In this document: one piece after another, positions 1 to 11,003 of the stretch
Position numbering within the stretch: position 1 is the stretch's first letter
Layout: every line of letters starts with the position of its first letter
DNA from: Tolypeutes matacus
Taxonomy: Eukaryota > Chordata > Mammalia > Cingulata > Chlamyphoridae
Direction of reading: 5' to 3'
DNA: 64,000 bases
Assembly: GCA_026826555.1 (NCBI GenBank)
Contig: JAKSZT010053887.1
Location: 65,813,948 to 65,877,947 of the forward strand
Program-made: the position numbers and the translations under genes
The notes under the pieces: model-generated
Told to the model about the DNA's origin: nothing
Databases searched by the model: none
The model's input: the letters and a program-made list of their open reading frames with translations, nothing else

Positions 1-26
1 AAAAAAAAAAAAAAAAAAAAAAAAAA
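1..26 (+). repeat. Poly-A run at window edge
   Basis: The window opens with 26 consecutive A. This is most simply the A-tail of a retroelement lying upstream of the window. The element itself is not visible, so its identity is unknown. Confidence 0.6.
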
Positions 27-1120
27 TAGATGGAATAAAAGGACTATGTAATGGCATAATTGCTAGGTCATAGGGAAGTTGGAAGAAATCTTTAAAGTGG
101 CCTCAGCAATACCTAATTCATTAGGATTGTGACTGTATAAAATTTAGGTTGAAGAGTTTAAGCTGAAAAATAAATAGAAACTTATACATGTGATGTAATT
201 ATATATGAGGTCAACCAAAATTCTCTAAATGTGAAAATAATCATTATTCTATATTAAGGGATACAATTCTTTGAATAAAAGTCATTACTTATATAATTAA
301 ATCTAAAAGTTCTCTCTTTAATGTACTCTAGAATTTGTGATTTTATAAGAAAATATTACTTATAATTATGACAACCAATATTAGATGGATCCCTGTTGCA
401 ACAATTAGGATTTGACTTTTTAATTACAAAGTGTCAAAATGCCTTATTATATTAATACCCAGTAAATAGTAATTGATGACATCATTAATATATTTTGATA
501 TTACAGGGAGTATTACATTATATAATATAACTATATAATATATTAGAACCATTTTCAGTGGTATGGTGAAAAGAGTTTATACACAAAATAAAACTTTTTA
601 AAACAAATTGCATAACTTTTTATTCAAATATATTCACCTAGGTACGCAGAGGTAGAGGTCTTAGAAAAAATGTTTCACCCCATCCAAGCCCACTTACATA
701 TATTTGGCACACTCAAGCCAACTGTCTCCTAAATTGCCTACCAAAATTGTTTTTGGTGTCCACATGTTAACTTGAGAAGTCTTCAGACCCTTTTCCCATT
801 TTCCTGTAACTGCTCATTACTCATTTGTGTTCATTCTTTAGCCCATGCTCAGCTCCATTCCATGGCTCCCAGTCGTTATGTAGCTCCTATTTTCTATTGT
901 CTGTATAAACTTTATATTTCTATATCACTTGTAGAAAAGACTGGATTCACGGTCCATCTCCACAGAGCTCCATATAATAGTAACCCTGCCCCCCCCCAAC
1001 ACCCTCTGCATAAGAAGAAAAGAGGATTAAACAGAACACTTTAATTATTTAATTAAATAATTATTTAAATATATATACTTTTAAAATTTCTTATTAAGAA
1101 AATCTAAAAGAAAAGATATG
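27..1120. other. Unassigned AT-rich intergenic DNA
   Basis: I recognise no gene or named repeat here. The stretch at about 620-1040 is less AT-rich and holds a 90-codon open frame (772-1044) with no recognisable domain and no coding-like composition; I take it as chance. A C10 run lies near 990. The 3' part (1040-1120) is very AT-rich. Confidence 0.5.
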
Positions 1121-1125
1121 ATAAT

Positions 1126-1783
1126 TGTATTAGTCAGCCAAAGGGGTGCTGATGCAAAATACCAGAAATCTGTTGGCTTTTATAAAGGGTATTTATTTGG
1201 GGTAGAAGCTCACAGTTACCAGGCCATAAAGCATAAGTTACTTCCCTCAACAAAGTATGTTGCCATGTGTTCGAGCAAGGTGGCTGTCGACATCTGCAAG
1301 GGTCTCTAGTCTTCCTCTTCCACTTAAGGTTCCATGGTTCCAGCTTCTTCCAATATCAACTGTAGGTTTGGATAAGTCTCGTCTCTCTCCCAGGGCTTGT
1401 TTCTCTCCAGACTCAGGTGCTCTGTTCCCTCTACAAGGTCAATTGTAGATTATCAAGCTCTGTCTCTTCCCGGGGCCTCTATTGTTTCTATGGAGCCATC
1501 TCTATACCTCTGTGCTCTTCTCCTGTGTGTTTATTTCCCGGGATTCCAGCATCCAAAACTCCAACTAATTCATCTACCTTGTGGTTGTCCCTGAGTCCCA
1601 ACCCAAGGGGGTGGGGACTCAACATCCTACTAATGTGGCCCAATCAAAGCCTTAATTACAGTTTAATCAAGTAAGAATGGAACCTCTGAATCCAAAAAAA
1701 CCTAATATGCCCAGAGGAACAGACCAATTTTCAAACAACCCAATATCTAATTTGAAATTCATAAATAATACCAAACTGCTACA
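1126..1783 (-). mobile_element. Xenarthran-type solo LTR (family X), copy 1
   Basis: This is a solo LTR read on the minus strand, from TGTAGCAGTTTGG at the right to TGACTAATACA at the left. It ends in TG...CA and is flanked by a perfect 5-bp duplication, ATAAT (1121-1125 and 1784-1788). A 5-bp duplication fits class III (ERVL/MaLR) LTRs. On the sense strand there is an AATAAA-type polyadenylation signal near the 3' end, within the conserved block CCCAAATAAATACC (read from about 1185-1205). At 658 bp it is the longest of the six copies in this window. No internal retroviral sequence is attached. I know this family from armadillo and sloth DNA but do not give a database name. Confidence 0.85.
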
Positions 1784-1788
1784 ATAAT

Positions 1789-2240
1789 TAAAGTAAAATT
1801 TTTGAGTAAGACATAATTCCTAATTCTCCTATAGCCATCACTTGTCTACAAATTTAAAACCATAGTAGCTAGGATCTACCTAGAGTTTCCAAATAGTAAA
1901 CTTGTAAGTCATCTTTTAGATCCCAAAACAAACACCATCCAAAGAGATATTCTCAGAATCTTAATATCTTCTACTCTCTAGCTAAATATAATAAAGAATT
2001 TAAAATATAAAAGCAGGACCTTAAACCAACATTAGCCAATTCTATGGAAAATAATAGATGGCTCTACTGAAAGAAGAACAAAGAAGATACTTCAAAAATA
2101 CTATAAGCTTTATTTATTATTTGTTGCAATGGGAAAAGCTGGTTTTATAAAGTATATTTTCCAGACAATTGAAATATATTAAAAGCCCATAGCAGTTTCT
2201 TTAATAATCTTTGATGGAAACTTAAAAATATAAGCTTTTC
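1789..2240. other. Unassigned AT-rich DNA
   Basis: About 450 bp of AT-rich sequence between two LTRs. No coding frame, RNA gene or repeat is recognised. Confidence 0.4.
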
Positions 2241-2703
2241 TGATATGGTGATTTGGAGTTATGTACCCCAGAAAAAAATGTGTTCTTAAATTTAATCCAT
2301 TCCATGGGTATGGACCCACTGTAAATAAAATCTTTTTAAAATATTACTTCAATTAAATGTGGTCCAAATAAATCATGTTGGGCTTTAATCCAGATTACTG
2401 GGGCGCTTTATAAGCAGAATGAAAGAAAGAAAGAAAGCCACAGAGAGCAGCCAGAAACTGGAAGTCAATGGGACCAGGAGCCAGGAAAGGCTGCCATGTG
2501 CATTGCCGTGTGACAGAAAAGCCAAGAACCAAGGACTGCTGGCAGCCATCCCCAGAACTCCACAGACTGTGGGAGAAAGCATCACCTTGACTTCACCTTG
2601 ATTTTGGATTTCTCCTAGCCTCAAAACTGTGAGTTAATAAATTTCTGTTGTTTAAGCCAACCCATTGCATGATATTTGCTTTGGCAGCCAGAAAAATAAA
2701 ACA
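2241..2703 (+). mobile_element. MaLR-type solo LTR
   Basis: The sequence begins TGATATGGTGATTTGG and shows the MST/MLT1-like order: a 'cccc-agaaaa' block, a 'ccagattactgg' block, an AAAGAAAGAAAG tract, then 'ctcaaaactgtgag' followed by the polyadenylation signal AATAAA (2636-2641) and 'ctgttgtttaagcc'. It ends near AAACA. These are features of mammalian MaLR (ERVL-MaLR) LTRs; this subtype is frequent in xenarthrans. I could not find a convincing 5-bp duplication. The 79-codon minus-strand frame inside it (2385-2624) is not a gene. Confidence 0.8.
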
Positions 2704-3529
2704 CCTGGTTTCTTAAATAGTTGGCTCAAATCATCATTATGAGTTTAGATTATTATACTGAGTCTTAATACAAAGTTTCCTCATTTGAAACTAGGGTAGT
2801 TATATAAGAAGAATGTCCTTGCACTAAATATCCTCAAGTTTCTAAGCTTTTAGCTTGTGTTTGTTTCATAAAGTTATATCTTCACTCCCTTAATTTCCTT
2901 GTTTTATATAGCCATCATTTTTTCATGATCCTACCATCTTCTTTTGCTTCTTTGACCTTAGCATACCCACTTGTTCCTTTACAGCTCTTTTCTTCACTTA
3001 TACCTTTGAGTACATCATGGATCATTTTGTCAATACAAATGAGTATTAATTCACATAAGAACATGCATATTTTGGTGTTTGGCTTCTGTAACATGAATTA
3101 GAAGAGGCATGAGTGTATTTTCCCACATTTTTCTGGATTTTTGGCTAAGTCTTAATTTAGTTGATTTAGTAAGAAATGAAGTTTCCTGAGAAAGGAAGTG
3201 TTACTGCAATTAATTAATCTTATCAAGCTCCACCTATTTGACCTGAATGTATGCTGTAGGAGATTTTTTTAAATGAAAAAATGAAAGGTTTGCTTTTGGC
3301 ATTGGTTATATTTAAATTCTAACTCCATAACTGTATAGCATAGTGAAATGGCATGTGAAATATGAGCATGGGTAATATTGCCTATATAAGATTGTTCTTC
3401 TTTGAAACAGAACAAATGTATATTAATGATACCTGGTATTAATATAAAGCAAAAATTCAACCAAAGCAAACTATCTACAGTAATGTATAGCAATATATTA
3501 ATAATTTTCCATTAAGGGTTTAAAAAAAA
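2704..3529. other. Unassigned AT-rich DNA
   Basis: No recognised repeat or gene. A 74-codon minus-strand frame (3269-3493) has no domain and lies in low-complexity AT-rich DNA. Confidence 0.4.
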
Positions 3530-3870
3530 AGGAAATATATTAAATGAAAGAAACTAGACAAAAGTTACTACGTATGGTTTGACTCCATCTATACAAAATA
3601 TAAATACAAATAAATTACAAAGACAGAAACAGAATAGCAGCTATGTATGGCAGGGGAAGCATAGAGAGATTGAGAGGTAATAATTAAGGGTAGAGTTTTT
3701 TGTTGTTTCTTGTTTATTATTATTATTACTATTAGAGTAAAGAAAATGCTCTAATATTGATTGAAGTGATAAATGCACAAATCTTTGATTATACCAAATA
3801 CCACTGGTTGTACATTTGGGATGGATTGTATTCTTTATGAATATTATCAATAAAATTGATTTTTAAAAAA
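3530..3870 (+). mobile_element. L1 3' end fragment
   Basis: The stretch contains the usual end of mammalian L1 elements: 'gaaactagacaaaag', 'gactccatctatacaaaatataaata', 'gatgataaatgcacaaat'-like and 'ttatcaataaaattg' blocks in order. The last corresponds to the 'tatctcaataaaa' end of the L1 3' UTR. A TTATTATTATTA tract interrupts it near 3715. The fragment is 5'-truncated and non-coding. Confidence 0.75.
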
Positions 3871-4951
3871 ATCTAACCCCAAAATATAAGCAAAATTATA
3901 GATCATCTAAATGTGCAATTTAATCTAACCTCAACATTTCAATACTGAACAATTTGATTTCACATATTGACAACATTTTTTAGCATCATTATTTCCACCC
4001 AGATGCAGTTTTCCTTTGTATTTGTTATTCAGGAAAAAGTAATAATAATAAGCCATAAACCATGCATAGAATCCTTCACTCTGCTGATTAATAGGGGTTT
4101 CTCATAGTTCATATCAGTAAATCTCTTTGGCCTGATTCAAAGCAGCATTATCCTTCATTAGGGAGTCAGATTTCATACTATCAGAGAACACTATGGTAAG
4201 AAGGGACCACAGAGACAATTGGTTCATGCCCTTTATTTTAGGGATTAAAAAGGATTTTAGAAAGATGCTGCCTTTTGAAAAATCTGTTGTGTTTTGATTA
4301 AAGTGTATCCTTTTTTGGTCTACTTAAGTTTGTTATGTATTTACAAACAAAAAATCCCACTCTTATAAAAGGCCTCTAACTAGTATTATACTTCAATGAG
4401 GCATTATCATTTTATGGAAAGAAAGAAAATAAAACATATTTTCTTTGTTTGAAATATCACATGATAATGTTTATAAATTGCATGTGGAAGTTGCAGTTTC
4501 ATCGTAAAGAATTTCTTAACTATGACCAAATAATCTTCATCATGTCTTATCTCTCATTTGTTCTATTTTATGCTTTTTTTTTTTTTTTTTTTTTTTTTGC
4601 AAGGTGTTATCTGGGAAAACATCATTTTAGAAGCTATTTTTTAAGAATAAATGGACTTTTAAAATCCATTATTTCTGACTATAAAAGTATGACAAATTTT
4701 GAGAAATAAAAATATATAACATAAATAATATAGACATCTTACCATCCAGAGGTAAAATTGAATATCTTGAGATATTTCAATTTTGTCTTTTTGTTATGTT
4801 TTATTACATGCTTACATACATAGTTATTGAATTTTTAAAGCTGGCTAATATCTTAAAAGATAATTTACTAGATTATTTTAGATCTGATTTAACACACAAG
4901 GGCAAGGCCTGCAGAATCATCCTCAAAATTTCTTCCTCCGTGTTGACCATT
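3871..4951. other. Unassigned AT-rich DNA with a T25 run
   Basis: No gene is recognised. A run of 25 T lies at 4574-4598, which could be the tail of a very short minus-strand retroelement, but no body is identifiable. Around 4195-4260 there is weak resemblance to ancient MIR-type SINE sequence, too weak to call. Confidence 0.4.
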
Positions 4952-4964
4952 AAGACATAAATCA
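4952..4964. repeat. Target-site duplication of L1-A (5' copy)
   Basis: AAGACATAAATCA precedes the first base of L1-A. The matching 3' copy, AAGATATAAATCA, is at 11624-11636 (one mismatch). The boundary reads TT|AAGA, close to the L1 endonuclease preference TT|AAAA. A third copy of the site flanks the downstream SINE. Confidence 0.85.
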
Positions 4965-5404
4965 GGGTTCTGGGAAAATGGTGCCAAAGTAGGTAGGCAG
5001 TATGATCATCTCACAAAAAAAGTGCAGAGAAGGCAGTGACCCATCTAAAGGAGCTGCTTTGGATATATATAGAAGAGGAAGGTGCTCTGAGTCATCTAGG
5101 AGGGTACTGGAAAGATAAAGAAGCCAAAGGAAAACCATGTGTTGCTTACCCCTGTGGTTGGAAAATGGCACATACCCTGCCCTCAGAGCAAGTAGCGTTG
5201 ATGGAGCCCCTGGCTCACTGCTACCAACAGATTGAGAGGAGGCATTCCATGGGAGGAAGAAGCTGTCATTCCCAGCCACCTGGTAAAGAGAGGAACTAAA
5301 TTAGAGAGGGGAGAAGCAGGAGCCTAATCAGCAGGACTCTAGCAAACTGCAGTCTAAAATGCCTGGGGGAAAGGGGAAAGATGGCTTTCTAAAGCCTAAT
5401 CAAC

Positions 5405-5475
5405 CTAAGGAGACAATTCAGCTTGGTGGAAGAATTCCTGCCTTGCATATATGAAGCCCCTGGTTAAATTCTCTC
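5405..5475 (+). other. tRNA-Gly-like relic inside the L1-A 5' UTR
   Basis: The stretch TTCAGCTTGGTGGAAGAATT, then CCTGCCTTGCATATATGAAG, then CCCCTGGTTAAATTCT follows the layout of tRNA-Gly from the D arm to the T arm: a TTCAGTGGTAGAATTC-like A-box region, an anticodon loop, and a degenerate B box (GGTTAAATTCT against GGTTCGANTCC). The 5' acceptor half is missing. L1-B has no equivalent at the matching place. It may be a scrap of a tRNA-derived SINE or a captured tRNA pseudogene. It is not a functional tRNA. Confidence 0.4.
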
Positions 5476-5739
5476 GTCTCCTTAGAGAAGTGGAGAGATA
5501 ATCCACCAGGTTATCAGGCATCCAGCTGATACCTTATGACAGGGAACATATAGAAATTCTTTTTATTTCAACTTTTCTTGGATCTGTTACTTCTTTTAAG
5601 GTTCCTTTTTTATTTTTTCCTTATTTTACTCCCTAAAACCCAGTACATAATCTGCAGAGGGTAAGCTGCAGGGTGACTCACTGATCAACAGCAGAAACCT
5701 GAGAAGCTCCTTAGGGGCCTAAGAGGGAAGGCTGATTTT

Positions 5740-6285
5740 CCTTGGTTGTTTTTTCTTTTTTTTTAGTTGCTGCTGTTTTGTTGTTTATTTGTTGTGTTTC
5801 CCTTTCTTTGTTTCCCCTTTCCTTTTTCTTTTACCAATGTTTTTCACCTGTGTTATTTCTTTTCTTTCCTTCATTTTTCTGTCTTCTGTTAGCTGTTGTT
5901 TTACTTTCATTCCACCTCATTTTGTTTGGTCTTCAATTTTTTTGGGTTTCTATTTCACTCTTTTTTCTAGGTTTCTTTTTTTATGTTTTGATTGTTTGTT
6001 TGTTTTTCTATTTTCCTTTTACTTTTGCTCTCTTCATATCATTCTGGCCTTTTAATTCATTCTACACATTTTTTTCTATTGTTTTTTCTCATTTCATTTT
6101 TTCTATTCCACTTCTTTACCCTTATTCCTCTGTACTTCTTATGATTTTTTACACATGTTAATTATTTATTTTCCTAAGTCTTCTATGGTTCCTCTTCACC
6201 TTTTTAAAAATTATTATTACTGTTACTATTGTTCTTTTTCTCTTCTTATCTCTATCCTTTTCTCTGGTCCTAATTCTTCTTTTTC
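5740..6285 (+). other. Pyrimidine-rich tract of the L1-A 5' UTR
   Basis: About 540 bp that is mostly T with interspersed C on the + strand, lying between the L1 promoter region and ORF1. L1-B has a similar T-rich tract in the same place (about 25790-26265). The composition alone creates a 139-codon open frame (5742-6161) that reads as continuous F, L, S and V residues. This is a by-product of T-richness, not evidence of a membrane protein. Confidence 0.7.
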
Positions 6286-6516
6286 AAGGGAACATAGAAA
6301 AAACCAAGGAAATAAAATAAGAGGAATGACATGTCAAAGTGAAACCTTACCACACACACAAAAAACAACAAAATATAAAATCCTAGAGTAGAGAAAGAGG
6401 CTAACCAACCAAATTAACTGATCAAGACAAATAGATGCCTAGACACTAACAAAAAATTACAAGACATACTAAGAAACAGGAAGACATGGCTCAGTCTAAT
6501 GAGCAAACAGGAAGAC

Positions 6517-7437
6517 ATGGCTCAGTCTAATGTGCAGAACATGAAAGAACTAATCAGAGATTTCCAAACAAATATCATGACTCAACTTAATGAAGTGAAA
6601 GAAGAGATTAAGGATATTAAGAAGAATCTGGGAGAACATACCAAAGAAATTGTAAACATACATGAAAAGATAATGGATATGATGGTGATGAATGACACAA
6701 TACCAGAAGTCAAAAATACACTGGAAGCTCATAAGAGCAGGCTTGAACAGGCAGAGGAATGAACTGGTGATGTGGAAGACAGTACATCTGAAATCAGACA
6801 GATGGTAGAACAGATAGATAAAAATATAGAAATAATCCACAAGGGAGTTAGGGACTTGAATGACAATAGAAAACTCACAAACATATGCATTATAGGGATC
6901 CCAGCAGGAAGGGAGAAGGGAAAGGGGACAGAAGGAGTGTTGGAAGATTAAGTGGCTGAAAATTTCCCAACCCTATTGAAGGACATGGATGTACATGTCC
7001 AGGAAGTGCAGTGCATCCCAAAAAGTATGAATCCTAACAGCTCTACCCCAAGACATACATTTGTCAAATTGTCCAATGCTCAAGAGAAAGAAAGAATACT
7101 GAAAGCAGCAAGAGTAAAGAGATCCATCACGTACAAGGGAAGCTTGATAAGATTAAGTGCTGACTTCTCATCTGAAACCATGGACACAAGAAGGCAGTGG
7201 TATGACATGTTAGGTGCTAAAAGAAAAAAAAAAAAGAAAAAAAAAGATTTCCAGTCAGGAATTCTCTATCCAGTAAAGCTGGCATTCAAAAATGAGGGAG
7301 AGCACAAAATATTTACAGATAAACAAAAATTAAGACAATATATCAATAAGAAACCTGTCCTTCAAGAAATACTAAAGGGAGTTCTGCAGGTGGAAAGGAA
7401 TAAAACAGGAGAGAGAGAGAGTTGGAGGAGAGTGTAA
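6517..7437 (+). pseudogene. L1-A ORF1 (nucleic-acid-binding chaperone), decayed
   Basis: ORF1p is the L1 trimeric RNA-binding protein that coats L1 RNA. One continuous frame runs from ATG 6517 to the stop at 7435-7437 (306 codons), close to the usual 300-340 residues of L1 ORF1p. It has only two internal stops: TGA at 6760-6762 (where related copies suggest an Arg codon) and TAA at 6949-6951. The N-terminal part, about residues 10-90, is rich in K, E and I with heptad spacing, as expected for the coiled coil. The middle and C-terminal parts match the RRM and C-terminal domain, for example 'HTFVKLSNAQEKERILKAA' and 'LSADFSSETM'. A lysine run (about 7219-7245) reflects A-tract slippage. A 31-bp tandem duplication sits at the start codon. 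Confidence 0.85.
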
Positions 7438-7503
7438 AAACAACTAAAAAGATAAAAAGAGAAATAAGAACAATATAAAGCATAAATAAAACCTAAAGAA
7501 AAC

Positions 7504-10500
7504 ATGGCTAATGTAAGTAATCCTTTCACAGAAATAACACTGAATGTTAATTGATTAAACTCTTTCAATCAAGAGACACAGATTGGCAGAATGGATAAGG
7601 AAATATGACCCATCTATATGCTGTCTGCAAGAAACTCACCTTAGACTCAGGGATGCAAGGCAACTGAGAGTGAATGCTTGGAAAACAATTTTACATGCAA
7701 ACAATAACCAAAAAAGGGCAGAGTAGCTATATTAATATTGGACAAAACAGACTTTAAATGCAAAATTATTATAAGAGACAAAAAAGGTCACTACATATTA
7801 ATAAAATGGATAACCTATCAAGAAGAAAACACAATAATAAACATTTATACACCTAACAGGGTGCCTCAAAATACATGAGGCAAACATTGGAAAAACTAAG
7901 TGGAGAAATAGATGCTTCTATAATTATAGTTGGGGAATTTAATACACAATTAGCACCATTAGACAGAATATCTAGACAGAGAATCAATAGAGAAACAAAG
8001 ACATTGAATAATACATTACAGGATCTGGACCTAATAGACATATACAGAACATTACACCCAAATACAGTGGGATATACATTCTTCCCAAGTGCACATGAAT
8101 CTTTCTCCGGTATAGACTATATGCTAGGCCACTAAAAAACCCTCTATGAATTCAGAAAGATTGAAATTATACAAAATAATTTTTCTGACCACAATGGAAT
8201 GAAGCTGGAAATCAGTAAGGGCCAGAGAAGCTGATTAGGCACCAAGATATGGCAGTTAAACAACACACTCTTAGATAATCAGTGGGTCCAGGAGGAAATT
8301 GCAAAATAAATCAGTAATTATCATGAAGCAAATGTAAATGACAACACAATATCAAAATCTATAGGATTCAGCAAAAGCTGTACTGAGAAGGAAATTCATA
8401 GCCATAAATGTGTATATTAAAAAATAAGAAAGAACAAAAATCAAAGACCTAACTGTACACCTGGAAGAATTAGCAAAAGAACAACAAACTAATCCCAAAG
8501 GAAGTAGAAAGAAGGAAATATAAAAGATTACAGCAGAGCTAAATGAACTTGAAAACAAGAAAGCACTAGAAAAAATAAACAACCAAAAGCTGGTTCTTAG
8601 AGAAGATTAATAAAATTGACAAACCCTTAACTAGACTAACAAAGAAAAAAGAGAGAAGATGCAAATACATAAAATATGAAATGACAAAAGGTATATCATT
8701 ACTGACCCCACAGAAATAGAGACTCATAAGATGACACTTTGAAAAATTGTATGCCAACAAGATGGATAAGTTAGGGGAAATGGATAAATTCCTACAAACA
8801 CACAATGAGCGTACACTGATGAAAGAAGAAATTGGTGAACTCAACAGACCAATCACAAGCAATGAGCTTCAATTAGTCATCAAAAACCTCACAACTTAGA
8901 AGAGCACAGGATCAGATGGCTTCACAGGTGAATTCTACCAAACATTCTGTAAAGAACTAACACCAATTCTGCATGAACTGTTCCAAAAAATAGAAGTGAA
9001 GGGAACATTGTCTAACTCATTCTATGATGCCAACATCACCCTTAAACCAAAGCCAAATAAAGATGCACAAGAAAGGAAAACTATAGACCTACCTCTTAAA
9101 TGAACCTAGATGCTATAATCCTCAACAAAATACTTAATAATTGTATATAACAACACATCAAATGAATTACACACCATGAGCAATTGGGTTTCATCCCTGG
9201 TATGCAAGGATGGTTCAACATAAGAAAATCAATCAATGTAATACACCACATAAACAGATCAAAAGGAAAAAAATCACATGATAATCTATAGATGCAGAAA
9301 AAGCATTCGACAAAATACAGTGCTCTTTCCTGATAAAAACATTTCAAAAGATAGGAATAGAAGGAAGCTTCCTCAACATGAGAAAGGTTATATATGAAAA
9401 TCCCACAACTAACATCATATTCAATGGTGAAATCCTAAAAGCTTTTGCTCTAAGATCTGGAATAAGACAAGGATGCCCACTGTTGCCACTCTTATTTGAC
9501 ACTGTTAGAAGTACTTGTTAAAGCACTTAGAGGAGAAAAATATATAAAAGGCATCCAAATTGTAAAGGAAGAAGTAAAAATTTCACTATTTCCAGATGAC
9601 ATGTTCCTATATCTGAAAAGCCCTGAGAAATCTACAACAAAGCTCCTATAGCTCATTCATGAGTTCAGTGAAGTGGCAGGTTATAAGATCAATGTGCAAA
9701 AGTCAGTAGCAATTCTGTACACCAATAATGAGCAATCTGAGGAGGAAATTTTAAAAAATTCCCATTTACAATAGCAACTAAAAGAATCAAATACTTAATA
9801 AATTTAACTAAAGGTGTAAATGACTTGTACACAGAAAACTACACAACATTGTTAAAGGAAATCAAAGAAGACCTAAATAAATGAAAGAATTTTCCCTGTT
9901 CATGGATAGGAAAACTAAATATCATTAAGATGTCAATCCTACCCAAACTGATTTACAGATTTAATTCAATACCAATAAAAATTATCACAGAATTTTTTAC
10001 TGAAATGGAAAAGCTAACTATGAAATATATTTCAAAGGGCAAGGGGTCCCAAATAGCCAAAGATATATTGAAAAAGAAAAATGAAATCACAGCAATTACA
10101 CTACCTGACTTTCAAACATACTACAAAGCTACAGTTGTCAAAACTGCATGGTATTGGCACAAGGATAGACATACTGACCAATGGGACCGAATCAAGAGTT
10201 CTGATATAGATCCTGACATATACAGTCATCTGATATTCAATGAACCACCAAGCCCACTCGACTGGGAGAGAATGACCTCTTCAACAAATGGTGCTTGGAG
10301 AACTGGATATCCATATCCAAAAGATTGAGAGAGGAACACCGTCTTACACCTTATGCAAAAATCAACTCAAGATGGATCAAAGACCTCAATTTAAGAACTA
10401 AGACCATAAAGATCTTGGAAGAGAATGTAGGGAAGTATCTACAAGATCTTGCATTAGGAAATGGATTCGTGATTTTACACCCAAAGTACAAGCAATGAAG

Positions 10501-10868
10501 AAAAATAGATAAAAGGGACCTCCTCATAATTAAAAACTTTTTGCACCTTAAAGAAGTTTGTCAACAAGGTGAAAAGCCTACTCAATGGGAGAAAAAATTT
10601 GGTAACCATGTATCTGAGAGGAACCTAATATCCAGCATATATACAGAAGTCCTACACCTCAAAAATAAAAAGACAAATAACCCATTTTAAAAATGGGCAA
10701 GTGATTTGAACAGACACTTCTCCAAAGAAGAAATACAAATGGCTAAAAGCACATGAAAAGATGCTCAACATCACTAGCTATTAAGGAAGTGCAAATCAAA
10801 ACTACAATGAGATATCATCTTACACCCATTAGACTGGTGGTTATTAAACAAACAGAGGACTACAAGTC
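7504..10868 (+). pseudogene. L1-A ORF2 (endonuclease-reverse transcriptase), decayed
   Basis: ORF2p nicks target DNA and copies L1 RNA into it. The apurinic-like endonuclease begins with ITLNVN-stop-LNS (from 7528) and keeps QETHL near 7628. The later motif is GEFNT (7932-7943) instead of GDFNT, changing the catalytic Asp at 7935-7937 to Glu. The SRIDH-type motif reads SGIDY, with His replaced by Tyr at 8118-8120. The reverse-transcriptase core reads FPDDMFLY (9589-9612) in place of FADD. Further on is the C-terminal '[14 protein letters not shown]' block (about 10140-10185). Many stops and frameshifts are present and the 3' end is lost to a deletion at 10868. It is non-functional. Confidence 0.88.
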
Positions 10869-11003
10869 CAGTCAAAGCCTTAATCAAATAAGAGTGAAAC
10901 CTCTGAATCCTAAACAAGCTAATGTACCCAGAGAAACAGACCAATTTACAAACATAATCCAGTATTTATTTTTAGAATTCATAATTAATACCAAACTGCT
11001 ACA
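10869..11003 (-). mobile_element. Family X LTR fragment within L1-A
   Basis: About 135 bp matching the U3 start of the family X LTR on the minus strand; the right end reads CTGCTACA, the reverse complement of the LTR's first bases. On the left it joins the end of the L1 ORF2 region directly ('cagaggactacaag'), and on the right L1 3' UTR resumes ('gacaacgaccatc'). Only one LTR end is intact, so a deletion after insertion, or a recombination, removed the rest along with about 1.3 kb of L1. Confidence 0.8.

Noticed and set aside
5742..6161. 139-codon frame reading as a hydrophobic membrane protein
   Set aside because: It lies in a T-rich L1 5' UTR tract; F, L, S and V codons follow from T-richness. 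No signal of selection or start context.
6154..6391. 78-codon frame ahead of ORF1 as an upstream gene
   Set aside because: It spans the T-rich tract and the A-rich spacer of L1-A; it is not matched in L1-B.
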